Shown here: in pieces, positions 46,115 to 55,937 of the stretch | How the letters are laid out: each line of letters begins with the position of its first letter | How positions within the stretch are numbered: position 1 is the first letter of the stretch | Assembly: GCA_024695475.1 (NCBI GenBank) | Contig: JAILIC010000066.1 | Coordinates: 1-64,000, forward strand | Length of the DNA stretch: 64,000 bases | Direction of reading: 5' to 3' | From: Treponema sp. | Lineage (GTDB): Bacteria > Spirochaetota > Spirochaetia > Treponematales > Treponemataceae | Notes under the pieces: model-generated | Database searches by the model: none | Seen by the model: only the letters and a program-made list of their open reading frames with translations | What the model was told of the DNA's origin: nothing | Translations under genes and position numbers: made by a program

Positions 46115-46834
46115 TTATGCCAACGATAATGCAGTTTTCATCATAGGTTCTAGGGCTGTAAAATCTTTGGTATCAAGGCATTTTCCGGAAATGCAATCTG
46201 CAACATTCATGACAATTGACAGTGCACTCTTTTTGAGATATGCAGCATTACAGTAAAGGGCATATGTTTCCATATCTTGTGCAATGCAACCCATGTTTGC
46301 CCAAGGTTTCCATGCTTTTTCTCCACCAAGGGCATTGTACTCACTGTACATATCTGATGAAAAAAGAGAACCTGCCTGATAACTATAACCATGTTCTTCG
46401 GCAAAGGATGCTGCTTTTTTGAGCAGTGTAAAATCGGCACTTGGACAGAATGTTCCTGGTAATTGATATTGATAAGCATAATTTGAATCGGTGCAAGCTG
46501 TCATTGCAAATACCAAATCACCTAAATGGAGCGATGAATGGTATCCACCTGCAGTACCGATGCGTACAATATGCTCTACGCCGTAAAAAGCAAATAATTC
46601 ATAGGAATAAATACCTGCACTGGGCCCGCCCATGCCACTTCCCATTATTGAAACTGACTTTCCGTTGTATAAACCAGTAAAACCCAGCATACCACGAATA
46701 CCAGTTACTTGCCTGGCGTTTTGCAATAAGTGTTCAGCGACATATTGTGCTCGCAACGGATCGCCGGGTAATAGTACGAATGGTGCGATTTGTCCTTGTT
46801 TTGCGGCATTGTGTGGGGTAGGTGTATGTTGCAT
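46115..46834 (-). CDS. deoD: purine/uridine nucleoside phosphorylase (DeoD-like)
   Basis: PGDPLRAQYVAEHLL, MGSGMGGPSAGIYSYEL, VRIGTAGG, DMETYALY; RBS AAGGAG upstream of MQHTPTP. Confidence 0.88.
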   Translation of the reverse strand: MQHTPTPHNAAKQGQIAPFVLLPGDPLRAQYVAEHLLQNARQVTGIRGMLGFTGLYNGKSVSIMGSGMGGPSAGIYSYELFAFYGVEHIVRIGTAGGYHSSLHLGDLVFAMTACTDSNYAYQYQLPGTFCPSADFTLLKKAASFAEEHGYSYQAGSLFSSDMYSEYNALGGEKAWKPWANMGCIAQDMETYALYCNAAYLKKSALSIVMNVADCISGKCLDTKDFTALEPMMKTALSLA

Positions 46835-46994
46835 GTTATTGTGTCTCCTTTTAAATGTACTATAGACCTTATAAATGAAAATGTCAAAAAAACTCAGAGT
46901 ATGGTATATATTGTTTATTTTAAATAGCATAAGTGTTTGGAAAATTGCACAAAAGTCTCTCACACGGTAACAGTAATGTACCGATATTGAGAAT

Positions 46995-48071
46995 ATGGAA
47001 AAGAAGAAGTATACTGCAGCTCTTATAGGTTTGGGGCGTATCGGTTTTTCGCTTGGGTTTGATAAGCGTCGAGAACAACCTGCATCTCATACCATGGCAT
47101 TAAAAGATAATAAACGTATTCAAATTATTGCTGGTTGTGATACTAATGCTAGCCGACGTGAGGAGTGGATACAGTATGTTCCTCGGGCTTCGGTATATAG
47201 CAATACAGCACATTTATTTGCTGCCTGCAGACCTGATATTTTGATAATCGCTGTTAATGAAAGTGCTCATCTAGAAACAACACTGGAAGCTATACGTTCT
47301 CGTCCACGTCTCATAATACTTGAAAAACCTGTTGCCCTTAATATGAATGATGGTAGACAAATTGCAGAGGATGCTGAGTTTCATCAAATTCCTATTTTGG
47401 TTAATCATGAGCGTCGGTTTGCTCAAGATTATGCTATTGCCAGAGAATACATGAAGAAGATTGGCACTATTCAGAGTATACATGCATCTCTCCATTCCGG
47501 CTTACGTGTTTATAGTCCAAAAGATGAAGAAAGTGGTACATATAGTTTGCTTCATGATGGCACACACCTTATTGATGTAGTGAAGTACTTGTTATCTGTT
47601 TTGGTTATGGATGAAGAATCAGAACGTAATAAACTGCAATTTACCATGCCTATTATTACAGGTATGCACCTTGACAAAGATGACAAAACGATTGTTAGGT
47701 ATTTTGCAGCACACTTTCGTACACAGATTTGCTCTGACATAACTTTTTCGTTTTCAGGAAACAGTCATTTTTTTGGTTTTGAAATCGATATATTAGGAAC
47801 AGAGGGACGCATTCGTATTGGTAATGGCCTGGCTGAATTTTATACACGGCATGAGTCAAAGCTATACAGTGGTTTTTACTCTCTTGAAAAAGAAAAGACT
47901 CCAAAAATTCCTAAAAAGACGGGGTATTTTGCTAATATGATTCAAAATGGTGTTGATTACTTGGATGGCAAAGCTCCTATAAAATCAACATTAAAAGATG
48001 GGCTTGATACGTTACAAGTGATAGATGACCTTCGATTGCAATTAAAAAACTATTTACATGACAGTAGATAA
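46995..48071 (+). CDS. Gfo/Idh/MocA-family oxidoreductase
   Basis: AALIGLGRIGFSLGFD, VAGCDTN-like, ILEKPVALNMNDG. Confidence 0.88.
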   Translation: MEKKKYTAALIGLGRIGFSLGFDKRREQPASHTMALKDNKRIQIIAGCDTNASRREEWIQYVPRASVYSNTAHLFAACRPDILIIAVNESAHLETTLEAIRSRPRLIILEKPVALNMNDGRQIAEDAEFHQIPILVNHERRFAQDYAIAREYMKKIGTIQSIHASLHSGLRVYSPKDEESGTYSLLHDGTHLIDVVKYLLSVLVMDEESERNKLQFTMPIITGMHLDKDDKTIVRYFAAHFRTQICSDITFSFSGNSHFFGFEIDILGTEGRIRIGNGLAEFYTRHESKLYSGFYSLEKEKTPKIPKKTGYFANMIQNGVDYLDGKAPIKSTLKDGLDTLQVIDDLRLQLKNYLHDSR

Positions 48072-48094
48072 TGCTGCTTTATATTTTAAAAAAT

Positions 48095-48149
48095 AAAAAA
48101 AACACCATCCGAGATGAAGTGTACTTCATAACGTGATGGTGTTTTTTTT
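48095..48149. terminator. bidirectional two-tier terminator
   Basis: AACACCATC(48101-48109)/GATGGTGTT(48135-48143), inner ATGAAG/CTTCAT, A-run before and T-run after. Confidence 0.9.
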
Positions 48150-48189
48150 CGCTTTGAGCGAATGTACTTTACTGTATTATTTCAGTCAA

Positions 48190-49968
48190 TTACTTGCCGA
48201 TGTATGACAAAGCAGAATCAGCTGCGATCTTACCGAAGATACAGATATCAGCAACTGCGTTACCACCGAGACGGTTTGCACCGTGAACACCACCGGTAAC
48301 TTCACCTGCTGCATACAATCCAGGAACAGATGTTCCGTCTTTTGTCTGGACTTCTGCTTTTGGATTGATCTTGATACCGCCCATGGTGTGGTGGATTGCA
48401 GGAGCAATTTCGATTGCATAGAATGGACCACGTGCAATTTGGCAGTCTTCATCGATCTGCTTACCTTCAGCATTCTTATAGGAACGTGTAAAGCTGTTTG
48501 GATTACGTCCAAAGTCTGGATCTTTTTTAGCTTTTACGTACTCGTTGTACTGTTTGATAGTTGCTTCAAATGCATCTGCAGGAATGTTGAGCGTTGCTGC
48601 AAGTTCTGCAAGTGTTGGAGCTTCTTTTGTGAGACCACTCTTTACATAACCGTTGATTGCTTTAAGTGAATCACGTACGCCCTGATCAAATACAAGAAAT
48701 GCTGTTTTGCCAGTTTGTTTGAGAACATCAGCAGACATGACATCGCGTGTTGCCATTTCATTGCCAAAGCGTTTACCTTCGCGGTTGATAAGAACAGCAC
48801 CGTTTCCACGTACAGCTTCTGTAATCATGGTTCCGTTGTTTGGTACTACTGTTGGATGAGTTTGAATCTGCTCGATTTGGAACAAAGCACCGTTGAATTT
48901 CTCAATCCAGGCAAATGCATCACCAGTTGCACCTTTGTGGTTTGTTGTGCCAAAGCCTGCAAGTCCTGGCTGATATTTGACAACCATGTCTGAGTTGGCA
49001 CCAAAACCACCTGTCGCAATGATGATTGCTTTTGCTGTTACTTTGTAGTTGCCGTTTTCTGATTCTACAGAAACACCGACAGGCTTGCCGTTTTCAGCGA
49101 TGATGTCAGTAACTTTGTTGTTCAAACGAATGTCTGCCCCCTGAGTCTGAGCTGCTTTATACAACAGTGGAACTAGGTGTGCACCGATTGCGCCACCACC
49201 CTGTGGGCGATGGATACGTTTGTTTGTTGCACCACCAAATAAACCAACATCGCTCAAATCTGCACCGACGATGTCTGACTGCAGCCATTCAACGATAGCA
49301 GCAGAGTTGTCTACCAAGGTGTGTACCAAGTCAGGATCGTTAATATTTTTACCACCCTTCATGGTATCTTCAAAGAATACTTCCTTAGAATCTATAATGC
49401 CAAGGCGTTCCTGTTCTTTTGTATATGAAGCGTTGATACCACCAGTTGCAGAGTTAGTGTTACCACCGACAACACCCATCTTTTCAAGGACTATAACTTT
49501 AGCACCTTTGTTAGCTGCTTCAGTTGCTGCAACAAGACCAGCTCCACCAGCACCGATGATTACGATGTCACAGCTTGTATCTGACATTTTTGCAACTTCA
49601 GTTGATTTGCCCTGAGAAGCTGCATAAGCATTCTGGATAGCCTTGATCATACCATTAGAGGTAAGTGTAGCTCCTGATATTGTATCAAGATTATCTGCAC
49701 TACCAGTCTTTTTCATTTGCTCAATGATACCAGTAAGTGCTGGATCTGAGATACCAGGTGTTTCAGAATGAGAAACAACTTTTCCGTCAATGATTTTTCC
49801 GTTACTTACCGTAATGGAAATTTCGATTTTTCCGTTACGTCCATCACCAGTGCCAGTAAATGATTGACCAGCTGGCTTTTTTGCACAAGCAGCAAGTGTT
49901 GCCAGTGCAACCGCAGATGCTGCTAGGAATGTACCTGTAGCAATACGTTTGAACTGTTTGAAATTCAT
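48190..49968 (-). CDS. flavocytochrome c-type reductase (FMN-binding + FAD; fumarate/urocanate reductase family), lipoprotein
   Basis: Lipobox LATLAAC; FMN attachment DTISGATLTSNG; FAD IVIIGAGGAGLVAATEAANKGAKVIVLEK; HHTMGGIKI. Confidence 0.88.
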   Translation of the reverse strand: MNFKQFKRIATGTFLAASAVALATLAACAKKPAGQSFTGTGDGRNGKIEISITVSNGKIIDGKVVSHSETPGISDPALTGIIEQMKKTGSADNLDTISGATLTSNGMIKAIQNAYAASQGKSTEVAKMSDTSCDIVIIGAGGAGLVAATEAANKGAKVIVLEKMGVVGGNTNSATGGINASYTKEQERLGIIDSKEVFFEDTMKGGKNINDPDLVHTLVDNSAAIVEWLQSDIVGADLSDVGLFGGATNKRIHRPQGGGAIGAHLVPLLYKAAQTQGADIRLNNKVTDIIAENGKPVGVSVESENGNYKVTAKAIIIATGGFGANSDMVVKYQPGLAGFGTTNHKGATGDAFAWIEKFNGALFQIEQIQTHPTVVPNNGTMITEAVRGNGAVLINREGKRFGNEMATRDVMSADVLKQTGKTAFLVFDQGVRDSLKAINGYVKSGLTKEAPTLAELAATLNIPADAFEATIKQYNEYVKAKKDPDFGRNPNSFTRSYKNAEGKQIDEDCQIARGPFYAIEIAPAIHHTMGGIKINPKAEVQTKDGTSVPGLYAAGEVTGGVHGANRLGGNAVADICIFGKIAADSALSYIGK

Positions 49969-50077
49969 TCACAAATCTCCTAATACATAAAATTTATTCA
50001 ATAAAACTTTAAATTAAAATTGCAGTTTTTTCAACAGTAACCCACCAAGCTAATTTTATCTAATACCAAAAAAAGAA

Positions 50078-51808
50078 TTATTTGCCGATGTACTCCAGTG
50101 CAGAGTCTGCAGCAATCTTGCCATAAATACAGATATCTGCAACAGCATTACCACCAAGACGGTTTGCGCCATGGACACCGCCAGTGACTTCACCAGCAGC
50201 AAACAAACCTGGAATTGATGAACCACTTGTATTTTGTACTTCGGCCTTAGTATTAATTTTAATACCGCCCATGGTATGATGAACGGCTGGCCCAATTTCG
50301 ACTGCGTAGTAAGGAGCTTTTACAAGACCTCGTGGCATCTGTTTGTTATTACGGCCAAATTCTGGATCTTTTCCAGCAATCTGGTAACCGTTATAATCAC
50401 TGACTGTTTTCTCGAGAGCATCTTCTGGAATACCAAGAGCTTTTGCAAGTGCAGCTGGAGTATCAGCCTGAGTGAGCAATCCTTGTTTTACATAGCCTTC
50501 GATAGCTTTAAGTGATTCTCGTACGCTCTGATCAAATACCAAATATGCAGTCTTGCCTGTTTGTTTGAGAATAGCATTTGACATAACATCACGGGTTTCC
50601 ATTTCATTTTCAAAACGTTTACCTTCACGATTTACAACGATAGCACCGTTACCGCGAACAGATTCTGTAATCATGATGCCACTACCTGGTACGACAGTTG
50701 GATGGGTCTGAATCTGATCCAAGTCAACAAATGCACCGTTAAATTTTTCAATCCAGGCAAATGCATCTCCGGTTGCACCTTTATGGTTTGTTGTACCAAA
50801 GCCTTCAAGACGTGGTACATACTTTACGATGAGATCAGGATTTGCACCATATCCACCAGAAGCGATGATGATAGCTTTAGCTTTAATGATATAGGCGGCT
50901 CCTTCTGCTTCAACTTTTACACCTGCTGGTTTGCCATTTTCTGCAATGATATCGACTACTTTATTGTTTTTGCGAATGTCAATACCAAGATTTGCATCGG
51001 CTTCGTCAAGGGCTTTTATAAGCATTGTTCCAACTGGTGCACCACCTGCTGGACGGTGTGATCTTGGATTTGTTGATCCACCATTAATACCAACATCGCT
51101 CAAGTCTGCACCGATACTGATAAGCCAGTCAACGATTGCAGCTGAATTATCAACCATGGTACGAACCAAATCAGGATCGTTCTTATTATGGCCACCTTTC
51201 ATGGTATCTTGGAAATACTGCTCGTTAGAATCGGTTATTCCTAATTTTTTTTGTACAGATGTTTCACTGGCATTAAGACCACCAGTTGCAGAATTGGTAT
51301 TACCGCCAACAACACCCATCTTTTCAAGTACGATGACCTTTGCGCCTTTTGAATGTGCTTCATTTGCTGCAGTTAAACCAGCGCCACCAGCACCGATAAT
51401 AACAATGTCACATTCGGTATCAGAATAACTTGCTGTTGAATTGTTCTGACCTTGTGAAGCATCATAGGCATTTTTGATGGCCTGAATCATACCATTAGAA
51501 GTGAGCGTAGCACCTGAAACTGTATCAATGTTATCTGCACTTCCTGTTTTTTTTATTTGTTCGATAATTCCAGTAAGAGCTGGATCTGATAGACCTGGTG
51601 TCTCAGAATGTGAAAGTACTTTTCCGTCTACGATTTTTCCATTGCTTACCGTAATAGAAATTTCTATTTTACCATTACGTCCATCACCAGTACCAGTAAA
51701 CGTTTCACCGGAAGGCTTTTTGGTGCATGTGACAATTGCTGCTAGTGCACAAACAGCAAGTCCTATGAATACACCTGTAGCGATTCGATTGAAGTGTTTG
51801 AAACTCAT
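50078..51808 (-). CDS. flavocytochrome c-type reductase, tandem paralogue
   Basis: Same architecture: DTVSGATLTSNG, IVIIGAGGAGLTAANEA, HHTMGGIKI. Confidence 0.88.
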   Translation of the reverse strand: MSFKHFNRIATGVFIGLAVCALAAIVTCTKKPSGETFTGTGDGRNGKIEISITVSNGKIVDGKVLSHSETPGLSDPALTGIIEQIKKTGSADNIDTVSGATLTSNGMIQAIKNAYDASQGQNNSTASYSDTECDIVIIGAGGAGLTAANEAHSKGAKVIVLEKMGVVGGNTNSATGGLNASETSVQKKLGITDSNEQYFQDTMKGGHNKNDPDLVRTMVDNSAAIVDWLISIGADLSDVGINGGSTNPRSHRPAGGAPVGTMLIKALDEADANLGIDIRKNNKVVDIIAENGKPAGVKVEAEGAAYIIKAKAIIIASGGYGANPDLIVKYVPRLEGFGTTNHKGATGDAFAWIEKFNGAFVDLDQIQTHPTVVPGSGIMITESVRGNGAIVVNREGKRFENEMETRDVMSNAILKQTGKTAYLVFDQSVRESLKAIEGYVKQGLLTQADTPAALAKALGIPEDALEKTVSDYNGYQIAGKDPEFGRNNKQMPRGLVKAPYYAVEIGPAVHHTMGGIKINTKAEVQNTSGSSIPGLFAAGEVTGGVHGANRLGGNAVADICIYGKIAADSALEYIGK

Positions 51809-51913
51809 TCTTATAACTCCTTAAATTTTGGTTATTCCATAACCTGTAACCAAGTATAAGGTTGTTTGAAAATTGTATCAATAAAAATAGGATATGCAGG
51901 AACTTTTGTAACT

Positions 51914-51961
51914 AAAAAAAAGGCTGTCCATTTTGAAGTAATCTGTACTTCATGGACAGCC
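51914..51961 (-). terminator. guaB rho-independent two-tier terminator
   Basis: GGCTGTCCA/TGGACAGCC outer, TGAAGTA/TACTTCA inner; A8 run on + gives a T-tract on the minus strand. Confidence 0.88.
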
Positions 51962-51997
51962 CCATTTGCAACTTAAAAATAGTATGTCAGCTGTTTA

Positions 51998-53509
51998 TTA
52001 TTCTGCATGAATAGTAGTGTTTTTTACCAAAACATCGTGAGCAGAGCCTTCTGCAATCGAAGCTTGGGAAACTAATGTTAGTTTTGCTTTCTGTTGCAGT
52101 TCTGGTATTGAAAGTGCACCACAGTTACACATAGTATGAGTTATCTTGCTTATGGTCATGCGTACGCCATCATGTAATCGACCAGCATAAGGAACATAAC
52201 TGTCGACACCTTCTTCAAAAGCCATACGCTTTGCACCACCTAAGTCATAGCGTTGCCAGTTGCGTGCACGGTTGCTGCCTTCACCCCAGTATTCTTTTAC
52301 ATAATTGCCATTGATGATCAATTTATTTGTTGGACTTTCATCAAAACGAGCAAAATAACGTCCAAGCATGACGAAATCTGCGCCCATTGCAAGTGCAAGA
52401 GTAATATGATAGTCATGAACGATACCACCATCAGAACAGATAGGTATGTAGACACCAGTTTTTTTGTACCATTCATCACGAGCTTTTGCTACTTCAATTG
52501 TTGCTGTTGCTTGTCCACGACCGATACCTTTTTGCTCACGGGTGATACAAATGGAGCCACCACCGATCCCAATCTTTACAAAGTCTGCACCAGCTTCAGC
52601 AAGGAAGTTAAAACCTTCGCGGTCAACAACGTTACCTGCACCAATTTTGATAGCGTTACCATATTTTTCATGTAAATCATGAAGTGCACGACGTTGCCAC
52701 TCAGAAAAACCTTCTGAAGAGTCAAGACAAAATACATCTGCACCTGCATCCATTAATTTTGGTACGCGTTCCATATAGTCACGAGTATTAATACCAGCGC
52801 CTACCAGATAACGACGTTCCTGATCCTGTAGTTCCAGAGGATGCAATTCATGAGAAGCATAATCTTTACGGAAAACGAGATATAATAAATGACCATTTTT
52901 ATCAACGATAGGGAGTTGGTTTATTTTATGTTCCCAGATGAGGTCACTGGCTTCTTCAAAAGTGATGCCCTCATCGGCTTTGATTAAATCCTTAAATGGA
53001 GTCATGTAGTCACGGACTTTTGCATCTGGAGGGCAGCGATTAGCACGAAAATCTCTTTCGGTAATGATTCCTTCAAGTTTTCCTGATGCAGTGCCGTCTT
53101 CTGTTACAGCAACTGTTGAGTGACCAGTTTTTTCAATGAGCTGCTGTAGCTCTGTTAAAGTCTGATCAGGTTTGATATTGGAGTCAGAAGTGACAAAACC
53201 TGCCTTGTAGGTTTTAACACGGGCAATCATGGCTGCCTGTTGCTCAATTGTCTGTGAACCATAGATGAATGATAAACCACCTTCTTTTGCCAATGCTACA
53301 GCCATTTTATCATCTGATACTGATTGCATTACAGCGGAAACCATAGGAATGTTTAAACAGAGCGGACATTCCTCGCCAGCTTTTTTGTTATATTTAACGA
53401 GCGGAGTACGTAAAGTAACATTATCAGGTATGCAATCTGCAGAAGAATATCCTGGAATAAGCAGATACTCGCCGAAGGTGTGAGATGGTTCCTCAAAAAA
53501 ATATGCCAT
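51998..53509 (-). CDS. guaB: inosine-5'-monophosphate dehydrogenase with CBS domains
   Basis: [65 protein letters not shown]. Confidence 0.92.
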   Translation of the reverse strand: MAYFFEEPSHTFGEYLLIPGYSSADCIPDNVTLRTPLVKYNKKAGEECPLCLNIPMVSAVMQSVSDDKMAVALAKEGGLSFIYGSQTIEQQAAMIARVKTYKAGFVTSDSNIKPDQTLTELQQLIEKTGHSTVAVTEDGTASGKLEGIITERDFRANRCPPDAKVRDYMTPFKDLIKADEGITFEEASDLIWEHKINQLPIVDKNGHLLYLVFRKDYASHELHPLELQDQERRYLVGAGINTRDYMERVPKLMDAGADVFCLDSSEGFSEWQRRALHDLHEKYGNAIKIGAGNVVDREGFNFLAEAGADFVKIGIGGGSICITREQKGIGRGQATATIEVAKARDEWYKKTGVYIPICSDGGIVHDYHITLALAMGADFVMLGRYFARFDESPTNKLIINGNYVKEYWGEGSNRARNWQRYDLGGAKRMAFEEGVDSYVPYAGRLHDGVRMTISKITHTMCNCGALSIPELQQKAKLTLVSQASIAEGSAHDVLVKNTTIHAE

Positions 53510-53665
53510 GATAGAGACTCCCTTTATATAGAAAAAATTTGTAATAGTATACTCTAAGCATTTTTTTTTGAACAGTAGTTTTGAATTAGTAGTTGCTTTA
53601 AAAGTATGCTTTGATACAGTTCACTTTTTTTTAAAAAGTGACAAAAGACACTAATCTTTTTTTTC

Positions 53666-53766
53666 TGAACACCGATATTTAAAATATGCAGGGCATTGTA
53701 AATGCTGTGGGCGGTATTTCGACATCCAGACGCCTACGGATATTACCATAACGCAGGTGCTCTTCA
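53666..53766 (+). ncRNA. candidate structured RNA / leader element (unassigned family)
   Basis: TGAACACC(53666-53673)/GGTG..TTCA(53756-53766) closing stem; GCATT/AATGC hairpin; GGTA..ATCC/GGAT..TACC stem whose loop CGCC can pair with upstream GGCG; terminator downstream. Confidence 0.3.
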
Positions 53767-53771
53767 TGTTT

Positions 53772-53813
53772 AAAAAAGTTGGAAAACGTGTGAGGTTTTT
53801 CAACTTTTTTTTT
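53772..53813 (+). terminator. terminator hairpin with long T-tract
   Basis: AAAAAAGTTGGAAAA...GTTTTTCAACTTTTTTTTT. Confidence 0.75.
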
Positions 53814-53919
53814 GTCCTTACTTACTTTTTCATAGTCAATATGCCGATAATAGAGATAGAAAGGTATACTGTTTGAATAAAATCTGATACCGTTATATTT
53901 GTGGAAGGAAAAGTACTAT

Positions 53920-55164
53920 ATGAATACATTTAAAGTTGCTGATCTAAAAGAAAATACGTATTTTACAGACGAAGTTTTTCTTGATAAGACTTTTATATTG
54001 CTCAATAATGCTACTCCTTTGACAAAGGATATGATAAAGGCTTTGCAGGTTTGGAGTTTTACCGACATTTATTCAGAAGGTACTATTCAGCTTGCTCGTA
54101 CGACAGCTGCAGGAACTCAAAAAAATGATTTTGCCCCTGATATGCCTAAAAAAAATCCTGCCGAGTCCCTTGAACGCAGCATGGAAGGAATTCCAAAGTT
54201 TGTTGAAGGCGAATACACCGAAGACGAAAAAATAGCTTCAGTCCAATCGGTCTATGATGAGTATTTGAAGTATGTGGCAAAAGTATATACGCGTTATGCA
54301 ACTCATAAAGAATTGGATATCGAGGAAATGTCGAAAGAGATACGTGAGTTGTGTTTATTTATAAAAGATAATAAGAACTATCTTTTGCGTATTACTCCAA
54401 CATCTGAAGATCATTCTAAAAACTATCTTGTTAATCATTCCTTACGATCTACTATTATTTCAATTGCTATTGGCTACCAGATGCGCATACCATTGCCAAA
54501 ATTAATGGAACTGGGTATTACCGCTTTATTGCATGAAATAGGTATGCTCCGTTTGCCTCCGCAGATGTATATTACTGACAGGATATTATCACAGTCGGAA
54601 CGCAAGCAGATACAAGCTCATCCTTTGTTTAGCTTTCAGGTATTAAAAGATGCTAATTTTCCACTTATAATGCAACTAGGGGTGCTTGAACATCATGAAA
54701 AAGAAAATGGTACTGGATACCCACAGCATTTGACTGGTGATAAGATCAGTCTCTATGCAAAAATTGTAGCAGTCGCTTGTACCTATGAAGCTATTACTGC
54801 AAGTAGAGATTATAAAGAAGCATCATCTGCTTCTCAGGCAATGATTGAGTTGCTGAAAAATGCAGCTGGTCAGTATGATGCTGTTGTCATAAAAGCACTC
54901 TTGTTTACATTGTCTTTGTATCCAATTGGTGGTTTTGTCTTGTTAAAAAATGGTAAGATTGGTCAGGTTGTTGATGTAAATGCCAATATGCCTAAAAATC
55001 CTATTGTTGAGATTCCTGGCGAACGGGATGAAAAAGGCATGATATGTAAATTCCAGACCAATGATGGCGACTTGGCTGTTGTACGAGCGCTTACAAAGAA
55101 AGAAGTTGACGAGTTTGTAAAAAAAATGCAGTCGGTACGGCGACCGATACTTCGCAAATTCTAG
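53920..55164 (+). CDS. HD-domain (HD-GYP-like) phosphohydrolase
   Basis: HSLRSTIISIAIG, ALLHEIGMLRLP, HPLFSFQVL, LEHHEKENGTGYPQHLTGDKI; start taken as MNTFKV after GGAAGG. Confidence 0.85.
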   Translation: MNTFKVADLKENTYFTDEVFLDKTFILLNNATPLTKDMIKALQVWSFTDIYSEGTIQLARTTAAGTQKNDFAPDMPKKNPAESLERSMEGIPKFVEGEYTEDEKIASVQSVYDEYLKYVAKVYTRYATHKELDIEEMSKEIRELCLFIKDNKNYLLRITPTSEDHSKNYLVNHSLRSTIISIAIGYQMRIPLPKLMELGITALLHEIGMLRLPPQMYITDRILSQSERKQIQAHPLFSFQVLKDANFPLIMQLGVLEHHEKENGTGYPQHLTGDKISLYAKIVAVACTYEAITASRDYKEASSASQAMIELLKNAAGQYDAVVIKALLFTLSLYPIGGFVLLKNGKIGQVVDVNANMPKNPIVEIPGERDEKGMICKFQTNDGDLAVVRALTKKEVDEFVKKMQSVRRPILRKF

Positions 55165-55922
55165 TTAAAGAAATCGTGAGTGTGTTTTAATTCCTCTTTA
55201 AATGCATCATCGATGATAGGCGGATGTGCTTCGAAATAAAGTATCTGTTTTAGTTCTTCACTGGTGCGGACACCCCATACAGGTACTACATTTTCGTATT
55301 GGTGCAAAAAGCCAAAAGCCAAAGGAATATTCTGTACGAGCCCACTGTACAAGGGCTTCATTGCTATAAAACCAACATCATACTCTTGAGCAAGCGTGAC
55401 TAATTCTTGAGAAGTTTCGTCGGTAAGTACATTAAAAGGATATTGGATAGCTTCATAGAGCCCGTTTAGTATTGCATGATATGCAATAGAATGGGTTTGA
55501 GAGGTGAGCCCGATGTGACGGATTTTACCTGATTGTTTTAGTTTTATCAGTGCTTTGTATATACCATCTTTTCCATCGGGTTCTGGCATAATATTTTCAG
55601 TTTCGTATTGGAACAAATCTACATAGTCACTCTGCAAAGCAATAAGACTGTCTTCCAGATCAGCGACGAGTTCTGTAGCATCTTTTGCGCTGCTTTTTGT
55701 TGCTAATATGACATTCTGACGAATACCATGCAAACAGGAACCGAGTCGTTTTTCACTTTCAGGAGTAGAGTGGGCTGTGTCAAAAAAGTTGATCCCATCA
55801 TCATATGCCTGATGTACCAATTTTACAGCATCTTCAACATTGGCAATGTCTTTGAGGGACATTGCTCCAAATGCCGTGCGACTGACCATCAGATTAGATT
55901 TGCCGAGTGCTATGTATTCCAT
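55161..55922 (-). CDS. aldo/keto reductase
   Basis: FGAMSL, GINFFDTAHS..SEKRLG, ALIKLKQSGKIRHIGLTS. Confidence 0.85.
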   Translation of the reverse strand: MEYIALGKSNLMVSRTAFGAMSLKDIANVEDAVKLVHQAYDDGINFFDTAHSTPESEKRLGSCLHGIRQNVILATKSSAKDATELVADLEDSLIALQSDYVDLFQYETENIMPEPDGKDGIYKALIKLKQSGKIRHIGLTSQTHSIAYHAILNGLYEAIQYPFNVLTDETSQELVTLAQEYDVGFIAMKPLYSGLVQNIPLAFGFLHQYENVVPVWGVRTSEELKQILYFEAHPPIIDDAFKEELKHTHDFFN

Positions 55923-55937
55923 ACTGATTACAACCGA

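Noticed and set aside
53666-53766. c-di-GMP (GEMM) riboswitch in front of the HD-GYP-like gene
   Set aside because: The conserved GEMM-I/II core sequences as I know them are absent; kept only as an unassigned structured RNA candidate
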